Assembly: GCF_900103345.1 (NCBI RefSeq)
Contig: NZ_LT629702.1
Location: forward strand, 5,805,501-5,869,500
Reading direction: 5' to 3'
Length of the DNA stretch: 64,000 bases
From: Pseudomonas azotoformans
GTDB lineage: Bacteria > Pseudomonadota > Gammaproteobacteria > Pseudomonadales > Pseudomonadaceae
Shown: positions 1 to 7,848 of the stretch, one piece after another
Position numbering within the stretch: the stretch's first letter is position 1
Layout of the letters: the number at the start of each line of letters is the position of its first letter
Notes under the pieces: generated by a model
Databases searched by the model: none
The model's input: only the letters and a program-made list of their open reading frames with translations
What the model was told of the DNA's origin: nothing
Made by a program: the position numbers and the translations under genes

Positions 1-2
1 GG

Positions 3-140
3 AACAAGATGGCCAAGGCGTCGGAAGGTGCACCGCCGGAGTTCATGAGTACTCACCCGGCCTCCGACAGCCGAATCGCCTCGTTGCAGGCGGCGATTCC
101 GAAGGTGATGCCGCTTTACCAGCAGGCCAAAAAGTCCTGA
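3..140 (+). CDS. C-terminal end of an M48 family metallopeptidase (partial)
   Basis: Only the last 45 codons are in the window; the gene begins upstream of base 1. The visible end reads ...PPEFMSTHPASDSRIASLQ..., which matches the conserved segment near the C-terminus of M48 (Oma1/LoiP/YcaL-type) zinc peptidases, where a STHP..D.RI motif follows the HExxH active site. The active site itself lies outside the window. These proteins are usually periplasmic or lipid-anchored proteases involved in envelope quality control. The gene is convergent with the manganese exporter gene, and a REPIN fills the gap between them. Confidence 0.75.
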   Translation, partial: NKMAKASEGAPPEFMSTHPASDSRIASLQAAIPKVMPLYQQAKKS

Positions 141-157
141 CGTTGTGAAGATCTAAG

Positions 158-245
158 TGTAGGAGGGGGCTTGCCCCCGATGCGCTGGGTCAGCCCATTA
201 GATGCCTACTGACACTCCGCCATCGGGGGCAAGCCCCCTCCCACA
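158..245. repeat. REPIN: two inverted REP sequences between convergent genes
   Basis: The left arm (158-181, GTAGGAGGGGGCTTGCCCCC...) and the right arm (222-245, its near-perfect inverted copy) are separated by about 40 bases. Each arm is itself a short palindrome. The same core recurs at 9232, 37099, 40323 and 53221. It sits between two convergent stop codons, where it could act as a bidirectional transcript end. Confidence 0.85.
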
Positions 246-253
246 GGGCCCCT

Positions 254-838
254 TTAGATCCAGCCGCTGCTTTGCATGGCTTTGTACACGGCGACAATGG
301 CCAGAATGAAAAACGCCGTCGCCGCCAACCGACGAATCAACGTCAACGGCAGTTTCTCCGCCGCGAAATTCCCCGCCAATACCACCGGCACGTTGGCAAT
401 CAGCATGCCCAAGGTGGTGCCGATAATCACCAGCCACAACTCCGGGTACTGCGCCGCCAGCATCACCGTGGCGATTTGCGTCTTGTCACCGATTTCCGCG
501 AGGAAGAACGCGATCAGCGTGGTCAGGAACGGCCCGAACTTGCGTGTGGTGCTGGCTTCGTCATCGTCGAGTTTGTCCGGCACCAGGGTCCACAGCGCCG
601 TGGCGCAGAAGCTTGCCGCAAGAATCCAGTGCAGCACTGCGTCCGAGAAGAAACTTCCGAACCATGCGCCCACCGCACCGGCGGCCGCATGGTTGGCCAG
701 GGTCGCAGCCACGATGCCGGCGATGATCGGCCAGGGTTTGCGAAAACGTGCGGCAAGGATGAGCGCGAGCAGTTGCGTCTTGTCGCCGATTTCGGCCAAG
801 GCAACGATTGCGGTAGGAACGAGCAATGAATCCAGCAT
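254..838 (-). CDS. TMEM165/GDT1 (UPF0016) family manganese exporter
   Basis: A 194-residue inner-membrane protein of the GDT1/UPF0016 family, whose bacterial members export Mn2+. Two copies of the family signature are visible, ALAEIGDKTQL near the N-terminus and FLAEIGDKTQI in the second half, each in a hydrophobic helix. This is the expected pseudo-symmetric duplication of E-x-G-D-K-T motifs. The start MLDSLLVPTA was chosen because the longer in-frame extension runs through a conserved riboswitch and does not look like protein. The upstream yybP-ykoY element indicates induction by Mn2+. The neighbouring rsmC lies in the same direction, but the riboswitch separates the two genes. Confidence 0.9.
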   Translation of the reverse strand: MLDSLLVPTAIVALAEIGDKTQLLALILAARFRKPWPIIAGIVAATLANHAAAGAVGAWFGSFFSDAVLHWILAASFCATALWTLVPDKLDDDEASTTRKFGPFLTTLIAFFLAEIGDKTQIATVMLAAQYPELWLVIIGTTLGMLIANVPVVLAGNFAAEKLPLTLIRRLAATAFFILAIVAVYKAMQSSGWI

Positions 839-869
839 CAGGTAGGTTTCCAGGGGCGGGTCGACACGG

Positions 870-1041
870 CTATGACACGTACAGCCTTCCCGCCCCGGGT
901 AAGGTGTGCGTGTCATAGGTCTTGTCAAACCCCGGTCCGTCTGTGCGGACTCCTGGGTCGCATACGCCATGGTCTGCTGACCAAGTATGTTGACGTATGC
1001 CGGACGAGCGTGGCGCTCGTGGGAGACTACTCCCCTAGGAC
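870..1041 (-). promoter_or_regulatory. yybP-ykoY manganese riboswitch with expression platform
   Basis: On the minus strand the leader has the conserved 5' segment GGGGAGTAG (1035-1027) and the 3' segment ACAAGACC (925-918), the hallmark loops of the Mn2+-sensing yybP-ykoY aptamer. Helix P1 can form between GTCCTAG (1041-1035) and CTATGAC (918-912) with one mismatch. The 3' strand of P1 is also the left arm of a perfect 10-bp hairpin CTATGACACG/CGTGTCATAG (918-909 with 879-870). A further complementarity (896-889 with 860-853) reaches to just before the ribosome-binding region of the exporter gene. The helices are mutually exclusive, as expected of a switch. Placement before a GDT1-type Mn exporter is classical. 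Confidence 0.88.
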
Positions 1042-1046
1042 GGAGC

Positions 1047-1068
1047 GGATTCTGCCTAGGCAAAATCC
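1047..1068 (-). other. Ten-bp hairpin between rsmC and the riboswitch
   Basis: Minus strand GGATTTTGCC TA GGCAGAATCC forms a 10-bp stem with one G-U pair and a 2-nt apex. It lies 31 bases after the rsmC stop and just before the riboswitch. There is no T-run after it, so it is not a standard terminator. It may shield or end the rsmC transcript. Confidence 0.5.
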
Positions 1069-1098
1069 ATTCGGCAAGCCTTCTTTTTCAAACGGCCG

Positions 1099-2097
1099 TC
1101 AGCCGCGCTTGGCACGGTAGATGCGAAAACCGTTGCCTTCAGCCTTCACTGCACACACGCCCAGGTGCTCTTCGATCAGCGGCTGGTACTTCAGGAAGCT
1201 GTTGGCGACTAGACGAAGTTCGCCACCTTTTGCCAGGTGTTTCGCCGCTTTTCGCAGCAGGTTCTCGGTGGCGAAATAATCGGTATGCACCCCGACATGG
1301 AACGGCGGGTTGCTCAGAATCGCGTTCAAACCCATCGGCGCCGCGTCGATACCGTCACCGGTCAATACTTCGGCTTCCAGACCGTTGGCAGCCAGGGTCA
1401 GGCGGCTGCTGGCAGCGGCAAAGGCGTCCACGTCCAGCATCGTCACGCTGTTATGCGGGTAGCGACGTTTGACCGCAGCCCCCAGTACACCGGCACCGCA
1501 GCCAAAATCCAGCAGATGCCCACTCGGCAGTTTGTCCAGGTGCTCCAGCAACAGCTCGGTGCCGCGATCCAGGCGACCGTGGCTGAACACCCCAGGCAAG
1601 CTCACCACCTTCAGCGGGCCTTCGGCCAATGGCACCTCGAAGACCTGCGCCAGGCTTTCCAGTTCTACCGCTTGCGGCGCATTGGCCACGGTGACCTGCC
1701 ACAGCTGGCAATGCCGTGCGTTGTCGAGCTTGCGCGGCTTGCCAAAGGGGATCATCTGCTTGGCCGCGCTTTCGATACCGGCCTTTTTCTCGCCAACCAG
1801 GAACAGCTCGGCGCCGGGCAGGCGTGCAGCCACGGCGTTGAGCAGGTAGTCGGTCAGGTCCTTGGATTTGGGCAGGAAGATCACCGCCGCATCGAACGCC
1901 CGCTCGGGCACATTCACACCGAACTGGCTGCGCTCGGCAAAACGTGCATCGAGCGCCGCCTGGTCGCCGGCATGCCAGCTCCAGCCGTGGGCGTTGGGCA
2001 GGCGACCGAGCAGGTCGTCGGCGGGCAAGCCCACCAACAGCAGGTTGCCTTGAAAAAGTTCGGCCTGGCGAAGCAGTACTTCACTGCGCGGATCCAT
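1099..2097 (-). CDS. rsmC: 16S rRNA (guanine1207-N2)-methyltransferase RsmC
   Basis: A 332-residue protein, the usual length for RsmC, which methylates G1207 of 16S rRNA in the 30S subunit using S-adenosylmethionine. The N-terminal half is the degenerate methyltransferase-like domain of the family. The C-terminal half is the active Rossmann domain: the SAM-binding loop reads [12 protein letters not shown] (about residues 195-206), the acidic residue follows in MLDVD, and the catalytic N-P-P-F motif is [10 protein letters not shown] (about 260-269). The ATG is preceded on the minus strand by an AAGGAGC ribosome-binding site. The next gene in the same direction (hydroxyacid dehydrogenase) ends about 30 bases upstream, so co-transcription is possible. 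Confidence 0.92.
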   Translation of the reverse strand: MDPRSEVLLRQAELFQGNLLLVGLPADDLLGRLPNAHGWSWHAGDQAALDARFAERSQFGVNVPERAFDAAVIFLPKSKDLTDYLLNAVAARLPGAELFLVGEKKAGIESAAKQMIPFGKPRKLDNARHCQLWQVTVANAPQAVELESLAQVFEVPLAEGPLKVVSLPGVFSHGRLDRGTELLLEHLDKLPSGHLLDFGCGAGVLGAAVKRRYPHNSVTMLDVDAFAAASSRLTLAANGLEAEVLTGDGIDAAPMGLNAILSNPPFHVGVHTDYFATENLLRKAAKHLAKGGELRLVANSFLKYQPLIEEHLGVCAVKAEGNGFRIYRAKRG

Positions 2098-2127
2098 GGT
2101 CTGCTCCTTGAAAAGGGGCGCAGTTTA

Positions 2128-3093
2128 TCAACTGACGACGCGCAGCGGGGCGCCGCTGAAAAAGCCCCGGGCGTTTTCCGCCAGTTGGCCGACGATGCGT
2201 TGCCGCGCTTCGCGACTGCCCCAGGCGTTGTGCGGGGTGACGATCAGCCGCGGGATATCGCCGGCGAGCAGTGGGTTGCCATTCACCGGCGGTTCCACGC
2301 TCAGCACATCGGTAGCCGCGCCACCCAAGTGGCCGCTACGCAACGCATCGGCCAGGGCCTGTTCGTTGATCAAACCGCCGCGCGCGGTGTTGACCACAAA
2401 CGCGCCGGGCTTGAGCAACGCCAGTTCGCGGGCGCCGATAAAGTCGCGGGTGTGTTCGTTGAGCGGGCAGTGCAGGGTGAGCGCGTCGACCTGCGCCAGC
2501 AGTTCATCCAATGGCACGCGGTCGGCGCGGGCAGGGCGTCCCGGAATCGCACCGAGCAGCACACGCATGCCGAAGGCTTCGGCCAGGCGCGCCACCGCGC
2601 CGCCCAGTTCACCGTGGCCGAGCAGGCCCAGGGTCTTGCCTTCCAGCTCGACAATCGGGTGGTCCAGCAGGCAGAACTGCTTGGCCTGCTGCCACTGGCC
2701 GGCGCTGACGTCCCGTTGATAATCCTTCAAGCGCGTCGCCAGGTTGAGCAGCAGCATGATCGTGTGCTGGGCCACCGACGGCGTGCCGTAGCCCTGGCAG
2801 TTGCTCACGGTGATGCCGTGGGCGCGGGCGGCGTCGAGGTCGACGTTGTTGGTGCCGGTGGCCGACACCAGAATCAGCTTGAGCTCCGGGCAGGCCGCCA
2901 GGGTTGCGGTGTTGAGGGCGATTTTGTTACTGATCACCACGTGGGCGCCTTGCACGCGTTCAACCACGTTCTGCGGTGTGGTGTCCGTAAACAACTGCAA
3001 CTCGCTGAAGCTGTTGCGCAGTTCACTGAGGTCAAGGTCCCCCAGGTCCAGGGACGGGTGATCAAGGAAGACGGCGCGGCGATTGTTCGTCAT
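2128..3093 (-). CDS. D-2-hydroxyacid dehydrogenase (glycerate dehydrogenase/HprA-like)
   Basis: A 321-residue NAD(P)-dependent D-isomer-specific 2-hydroxyacid dehydrogenase. The nucleotide-binding loop is LLGHGELGGAVA (about residues 152-163). The active-site arginine lies in NTARGGLIN, the glutamate in SVEPPVNGNP and the general-base histidine in PHNAWGS. The order Arg-Glu-His is that of the family. The ATG at 3093 was preferred over the adjacent upstream TTG and has AAAGGT about 7 bases upstream. The likely reaction is reduction of hydroxypyruvate/glyoxylate-type 2-oxoacids, but the exact substrate cannot be read. It is divergent from a LysE-type exporter with only 85 bases between. Confidence 0.85.
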   Translation of the reverse strand: MTNNRRAVFLDHPSLDLGDLDLSELRNSFSELQLFTDTTPQNVVERVQGAHVVISNKIALNTATLAACPELKLILVSATGTNNVDLDAARAHGITVSNCQGYGTPSVAQHTIMLLLNLATRLKDYQRDVSAGQWQQAKQFCLLDHPIVELEGKTLGLLGHGELGGAVARLAEAFGMRVLLGAIPGRPARADRVPLDELLAQVDALTLHCPLNEHTRDFIGARELALLKPGAFVVNTARGGLINEQALADALRSGHLGGAATDVLSVEPPVNGNPLLAGDIPRLIVTPHNAWGSREARQRIVGQLAENARGFFSGAPLRVVS

Positions 3094-3178
3094 CAACTGT
3101 ACCTTTTGCGACAGGGTTCGAAGGCGTAATCTGCCGAGCCTATCAGATGAAATAATCCGTTACTTAATGGGAGTGAGC

Positions 3179-3811
3179 ATGTACGCCGCCGAGTTCTTGA
3201 CCGTAGCCCTGATTCACTTGTTGGCGGTGGCCAGTCCCGGCCCGGATTTCGCCGTAGTGGTGCGTGAAAGCGTGACCCACGGCCGCCGCGCTGGCACCTG
3301 GACCGCACTGGGCGTGGGCTCGGCGATTTTCCTGCACGTGGGTTACTCGTTGCTAGGGATCGGCTTGATCGTGTCCCAGTCCATCGTGTTGTTCAACGCA
3401 CTCAAGTGGGCGGCAGCGGCCTACCTGCTGTACATCGGCTTCAAGGCCCTGCGCGCGCAACCGGCCAAGCCACCCGTTGAAGGTGAGTTGCATCGCGAAG
3501 CGGGCGAACGCACCCCGCGTGGGGCGTTCACTGCCGGTTTTGTGACCAACGGCTTGAACCCCAAGGCCACGCTGTTCTTCCTGTCGTTGTTCACCGTGGT
3601 GATCAACCCGCACACGCCGCTGGCGATCCAGGCCGGTTACGGTGTGTACCTGGCGGTGGCGACGGCGCTGTGGTTCTGCCTGGTAGCGATGTTGTTCAGC
3701 CAGCAGCGCGTGCGTGCGGGGTTTGCGCGGATGGGGCATTGGTTTGACCGCACCATGGGCGCGGTGCTGATCGCCATTGGGGTCAAGCTGGCCTTCACCA
3801 GCATGAAATAA
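3179..3811 (+). CDS. LysE/RhtB family amino acid exporter
   Basis: A 210-residue membrane protein. The N-terminus (MYAAEFLTVALIHLLAVASPGPDF) has the family signature, a first helix ending in a SPGPDF loop. Further on are the loop containing GFVTNGLNPKA and a C-terminal helix that includes MGAVLIAIGVKLAF. Members export amino acids such as lysine, arginine, homoserine or threonine; the substrate cannot be assigned. The start was chosen for its GGGAG ribosome-binding site (3170-3174) and because the N-terminus then begins at the first helix. Confidence 0.87.
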   Translation: MYAAEFLTVALIHLLAVASPGPDFAVVVRESVTHGRRAGTWTALGVGSAIFLHVGYSLLGIGLIVSQSIVLFNALKWAAAAYLLYIGFKALRAQPAKPPVEGELHREAGERTPRGAFTAGFVTNGLNPKATLFFLSLFTVVINPHTPLAIQAGYGVYLAVATALWFCLVAMLFSQQRVRAGFARMGHWFDRTMGAVLIAIGVKLAFTSMK

Positions 3812-3942
3812 GCTGGATGCTGGCGCAAAGCTAGCATTCACTGGGGGCTGCAAATCATTCCTTTGGCTGATTTGGCTGAAACATAAGGTCTCTAAAGTGC
3901 AGGTCTTCAAGCCAAGACCGTGCAGTCAGAAAAGGGATTCGT

Positions 3943-5625
3943 ATGTTGCAGACCCGTGTTATCCCGCCCGCCGAAGGTGCGTACCAATACCCACTGTTGA
4001 TCAAACGCCTGTTGATGTCCGGCACCCGCTATGAAAAGACCCGGGAAATCGTCTACCGTGATCAACTGCGCTACACCTACCCGACCCTGATCGAGCGCGT
4101 CGCCCGCCTGGCCAATGTACTGACCGAGGCCGGGGTCAAGGCCGGTGACACGGTGGCGGTAATGGACTGGGACAGCCACCGTTACCTGGAATGCATGTTC
4201 GCCATCCCGATGATCGGTGCGGTGATCCACACCATCAACGTGCGCCTGTCGCCAGAACAGATTCTGTACACCATGAACCACGCCGAGGACCGCTTCGTGC
4301 TGGTCAACAGTGAGTTCGTGGGGCTTTACCAGGCGATTGCCGGGCACCTCACCACCGTAGACAAGACCCTGTTGCTCACCGATGGCGAGGCCAAGACCGC
4401 CGAGCTGCCCAACCTGGTGGGCGAGTACGAAAGCCTGCTGGCCGCCGCCAGTCCGAAGTACGACTTCCAGGACTTCGACGAAAATTCCGTCGCCACCACC
4501 TTCTACACCACCGGTACCACCGGTAATCCCAAGGGCGTGTACTTCACCCATCGCCAACTGGTGCTGCACACCATGGGCGTGGCGACCATCATGGGCAGCG
4601 TCGACAGCGTGCGCCTGCTGGGCACCAACGATGTGTACATGCCGATTACGCCGATGTTCCACGTACACGCCTGGGGCCTGCCGTATGTGGCGACTATGCT
4701 CGGTCTGAAACAGGTCTACCCAGGTCGCTACGACCCGGAATACCTGGTGGAGCTGTGGCGCAAGGAAAAGGTCACCTTCTCCCACTGCGTGCCGACCATC
4801 CTGCAGATGGTGCTCAACGCCAAGGCCGCCCAGGGTGTGGATTTTGAAGGGTGGAAAATCGTCATCGGCGGCAGTGCGCTTAACCGTTCGTTGTACGAAG
4901 CGTCCAAGGCCCGTGGCATTCAGTTGACTGCGGCCTATGGGATGTCTGAGACCGGGCCGCTGGTGTCCTGCGCCCACCTCAATGAAGAACTGATGGCCGG
5001 CACCGAGGATGAGCGCACCACTTACCGCATCAAGGCCGGCGTGCCTGGCCCGTTGGTGGAGGCGGCGATCATCGACGGCGACGGCAACTTCCTGCCCGCC
5101 GATGGCGAGTCCCAGGGCGAGCTGGTGTTGCGTGCGCCGTGGCTCAGCGAAGGTTATTTCAACGAACCACAGAAGGGCGCCGAGCTGTGGGCCGGCGGTT
5201 GGATGCACACCGGCGACGTGGCGACCCTGGATGCGTTTGGCGTCATCGACATTCGCGACCGCATCAAGGACGTGATCAAGACCGGCGGCGAATGGATCTC
5301 GTCCCTGGCCCTCGAAGACCTGGTCAGCCGTCACCCGGCGGTACGCGAAGTAGCGGTGGTGGGCATTGCCGACCCGCAGTGGGGCGAACGCCCATTTGCC
5401 CTGCTGGTGGTGCGTGATGGCCATGTGATAGGCGCTCGCGAGCTCAAGGAACACCTCAAGCCGTTCGTGGAACTGGGCCATCTGAGCAAGTGGGCGATTC
5501 CGAGCCAGATTGCCGTTGTTACTGAAATTCCCAAGACGAGTGTAGGAAAACTCGACAAAAAACGTATCCGTATCGACATCATCGAATGGCAAGCCAACAA
5601 CAGTACGTTCCTGTCCACTCTGTGA
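3943..5625 (+). CDS. Acyl-CoA ligase (medium/long-chain fatty acid type, AlkK-like)
   Basis: A 560-residue member of the adenylate-forming enzyme family that activates a fatty acid to acyl-CoA through an acyl-AMP intermediate. The P-loop is TTFYTTGTTGNPKGVYF (about residues 186-202), motif II is AYGMSETGPLVS, the hinge region is WMHTGDVATLD...RDRIKDVIKTGG and the catalytic lysine motif is TSVGKLDKKRIR near the end. The sequence most resembles AlkK-type medium-chain ligases and has no carrier-protein domains. It lies about 330 bases upstream of a DUF1302/DUF1329 pair in the same direction. Such ligases are often found beside this pair, so a role in handling a lipid-like substrate is inferred. 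Confidence 0.88.
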   Translation: MLQTRVIPPAEGAYQYPLLIKRLLMSGTRYEKTREIVYRDQLRYTYPTLIERVARLANVLTEAGVKAGDTVAVMDWDSHRYLECMFAIPMIGAVIHTINVRLSPEQILYTMNHAEDRFVLVNSEFVGLYQAIAGHLTTVDKTLLLTDGEAKTAELPNLVGEYESLLAAASPKYDFQDFDENSVATTFYTTGTTGNPKGVYFTHRQLVLHTMGVATIMGSVDSVRLLGTNDVYMPITPMFHVHAWGLPYVATMLGLKQVYPGRYDPEYLVELWRKEKVTFSHCVPTILQMVLNAKAAQGVDFEGWKIVIGGSALNRSLYEASKARGIQLTAAYGMSETGPLVSCAHLNEELMAGTEDERTTYRIKAGVPGPLVEAAIIDGDGNFLPADGESQGELVLRAPWLSEGYFNEPQKGAELWAGGWMHTGDVATLDAFGVIDIRDRIKDVIKTGGEWISSLALEDLVSRHPAVREVAVVGIADPQWGERPFALLVVRDGHVIGARELKEHLKPFVELGHLSKWAIPSQIAVVTEIPKTSVGKLDKKRIRIDIIEWQANNSTFLSTL

Positions 5626-5633
5626 GCTGATTC

Positions 5634-5654
5634 GCCGTGCCGTTGTGGCACGGC
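5634..5654 (+). other. Hairpin after the acyl-CoA ligase gene
   Basis: A perfect 8-bp inverted repeat GCCGTGCC / GGCACGGC with a 5-base loop begins 9 bases after the ligase stop codon. No T-run follows, so it is a possible 3'-end protecting structure rather than a clear intrinsic terminator. Confidence 0.5.
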
Positions 5655-5755
5655 AATGCTCTATCTCGCGCCTTTACTTGTGATTTTCCGATTATCAGCC
5701 ATCCTTGCCGCGTCGGCCTTCGCCGACATGGCGAAAGGGTCGTGGCAGACGGGTC

Positions 5756-5810
5756 GGTGATGCAAATCACACTTTAGAGGGATCAAGCACTACCCCCTGC
5801 TGGCTATAGT
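5756..5810 (+). promoter_or_regulatory. Candidate Vfr/CRP-like site and -10 element upstream of the DUF1302 gene
   Basis: GGTGA-N6-TCACA at 5756-5771 matches the CRP/Vfr half-site pair TGTGA-N6-TCACA at nine of ten positions. A -10-like TATAGT lies at 5805-5810, putting the site roughly 50 bases upstream of a presumed start, a workable activator position. No good -35 is visible, as expected of an activator-dependent promoter. The rest of the 5626-5956 gap holds nothing else recognised. Confidence 0.4.
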
Positions 5811-5956
5811 CCCTCCCAGAGTTTTCACAGATGTTCCGCTTCGGGCCATGGGGGCTCGGCTGCCGAGCGGCATTGGAATCGTTGTATTCCGGCCGTTACA
5901 TGCATCTGTAGGAAAAAACTCACTGCCATAACAATAATGCACATGGAGTAGCGTCG

Positions 5957-7819
5957 ATGACCTCAGTAAACCAGTTCTGGCGCCGGGCAAGACTGCCCCT
6001 GGCCGTCAGTCTCGCTTCTACGCTCGCCGGGCCCGCATTCGGCGTCAGTTTCAACATTGGTGAAATCGAAGGGAGTTTTGACTCGTCGCTTTCCGTGGGG
6101 GCCAGTTGGGGCACAGCTAAACCCAATCGCGACCTGATCGGCGTCAACAACGGTGGCAAAGGGTTGTCGCAGACCTCCGATGACGGTCACTTGAACTTCA
6201 AGCGTGGGGAGACCTTCTCGAAGATCTTCAAGGGCATCCATGACCTGGAACTGAAGTACGGCGACACCGGTGTGTTCGTGCGAGGCAAGTATTGGTACGA
6301 CTTTGAACTGAAGGATGAAAGCCGTCAGTTCAAGGACATCAGCGACAAAGGCCGCCAAGAAGGCGCACGGTCTTCCGGCGGGCAGATACTCGACGCATTC
6401 ATTTACCACAACTATTCGATCGCGGATGAGCCGGGGTCTGTGCGGTTCGGCAAGCAAGTAGTGAGCTGGGGTGAAAGTACCTTCATCGGTGGTGGTGTCA
6501 ACTCCATCAACCCGATCGATGTGGCTGCGTTCCGCCGTCCTGGTGCTGAGATCAAGGAAGGCTTGATTCCGGTCAACATGTTCTACGTATCACAGACGCT
6601 CACCGATAACTTGTCGGCGGAAGCCTTCTATCAGTTGGATTGGCAGCAGACGGTTACCGACAACTGCGGAACGTTCTTCTCACAGGCGGATGTGATCTCC
6701 AAAGGGTGCGATGACAACCTTCGGTTGCTCAGCAAGCGTTCAGTGATGGCGGGTGCAGGTGCTTTGCCTGCGTTGAACCGATTCGGGGTCAACATCAACG
6801 AGGAAGGCGTGCTGGTTCAGCGCAGCAAGGATCGTGAGGCGCGTGACGGCGGCCAGTTCGGTGTGGCGTTCCACTACAACTATGAGCCGCTGGACACAGA
6901 GTTTGGCGCCTACTTCATGAATTACCACAGCCGTGCTCCGATCTTCAGCGCGACTGGGGCTCCACCTTCGATCTATGCGGCGGCTCGGGCAGGTTTGCCG
7001 GCCACCCTGCAACCGCTCGCGGTGGCAGGTAATTCCAAATACTTCATCGAGTACCCGGAAGATATTCGCCTTTATGGTTTGAGCTTCTCCACGACGCTGC
7101 CTACCGGTACCGCATGGAGCGGGGAGATCAGTTACCGGCCCAATGCGCCGGTGCAGCTCAATACCACCGATATTCTTTACGCAGGTGTAACCCCTCTAGC
7201 TGCTTATGCCAATGCCTCTCCGCTCAAAGGCGTCGAGGGTCAGGACTTGCACGGGTATAACCGCAAGGAAATTACCCAGATCCAGACGACCTTCACGCAC
7301 TTCTTCGACCAGGTCATGGGCGCAAGCCGCCTGACGCTGGTCGGTGAGATCGGGCTGACTCACGTAGGCGGCCTGGAAAGCAGTGACAAGGCACGTTACG
7401 GGCGCGACCCGGTATTTGGTCCGGGTCGCGGGCCAATGTGTACGGCGCTTAACACCGGTACGTTCAACGGTGCCGGCCCGGGCACCGACCGCAGCAACTT
7501 GACTACCAACTGCAACAATGACGGTTTCACCACGGCCAACTCCTGGGGCTACCGTGGCCGGGCTATCTGGGAGTACCCGGACGTCTTTGCCGGTGTGAAC
7601 CTCAAGCCCAACGTAGCCTGGTCCCATGACGTCAGTGGTTATTCGCCTGGCCCTGGCGGCAACTTTGAAGAAGGTCGCAAGGCGGTCAGCCTTGGGTTGG
7701 ATGCGGAATACCAGAATACCTACACCGCGAGCTTGGCCTACACCAACTTCTTCGGCGGCAAGTATTCCACCGTTGATGACCGCGATTTCATCGCGCTCAG
7801 TGTCGGCGCCAACTTCTAA
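5957..7819 (+). CDS. DUF1302 family outer-membrane-like protein
   Basis: A 620-residue protein with a clear signal peptide (basic RRAR then a hydrophobic run ending ...LAGPAFG around residue 29). The mature part is rich in alternating aromatic and polar residues, as in outer-membrane beta-barrels, and the last residues (DRDFIALSVGANF) end in Phe, typical of barrel proteins recognised by BamA. The pattern matches DUF1302 proteins, which have no established biochemical function. It sits 29 bases upstream of a DUF1329 gene. This pair is conserved in Pseudomonas and related bacteria, often near acyl-CoA ligases or RND exporters. Start ATG at 5957 follows GGAG. Confidence 0.85.
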   Translation: MTSVNQFWRRARLPLAVSLASTLAGPAFGVSFNIGEIEGSFDSSLSVGASWGTAKPNRDLIGVNNGGKGLSQTSDDGHLNFKRGETFSKIFKGIHDLELKYGDTGVFVRGKYWYDFELKDESRQFKDISDKGRQEGARSSGGQILDAFIYHNYSIADEPGSVRFGKQVVSWGESTFIGGGVNSINPIDVAAFRRPGAEIKEGLIPVNMFYVSQTLTDNLSAEAFYQLDWQQTVTDNCGTFFSQADVISKGCDDNLRLLSKRSVMAGAGALPALNRFGVNINEEGVLVQRSKDREARDGGQFGVAFHYNYEPLDTEFGAYFMNYHSRAPIFSATGAPPSIYAAARAGLPATLQPLAVAGNSKYFIEYPEDIRLYGLSFSTTLPTGTAWSGEISYRPNAPVQLNTTDILYAGVTPLAAYANASPLKGVEGQDLHGYNRKEITQIQTTFTHFFDQVMGASRLTLVGEIGLTHVGGLESSDKARYGRDPVFGPGRGPMCTALNTGTFNGAGPGTDRSNLTTNCNNDGFTTANSWGYRGRAIWEYPDVFAGVNLKPNVAWSHDVSGYSPGPGGNFEEGRKAVSLGLDAEYQNTYTASLAYTNFFGGKYSTVDDRDFIALSVGANF

Positions 7820-7848
7820 GCGAATGTATTTCTAGGAAGAACCAGAGC

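Noticed and set aside
839..1063. N-terminal extension of the manganese exporter by 75 codons
   Set aside because: The region is the riboswitch; its translation is Arg/Pro-rich and the GDT1 fold begins at the ATG at 838.
1237..3129. A long 630-codon open frame on the plus strand opposite rsmC and the hydroxyacid dehydrogenase gene
   Set aside because: It is antisense to two genes with clear family motifs and reads as His/Gln/Arg-rich noise. Long antisense frames are common in high-GC DNA.
3907..5592. A 561-codon minus-strand frame opposite the acyl-CoA ligase
   Set aside because: Antisense shadow of the ligase; His/Gln/Gly-rich low-complexity translation with no motif.
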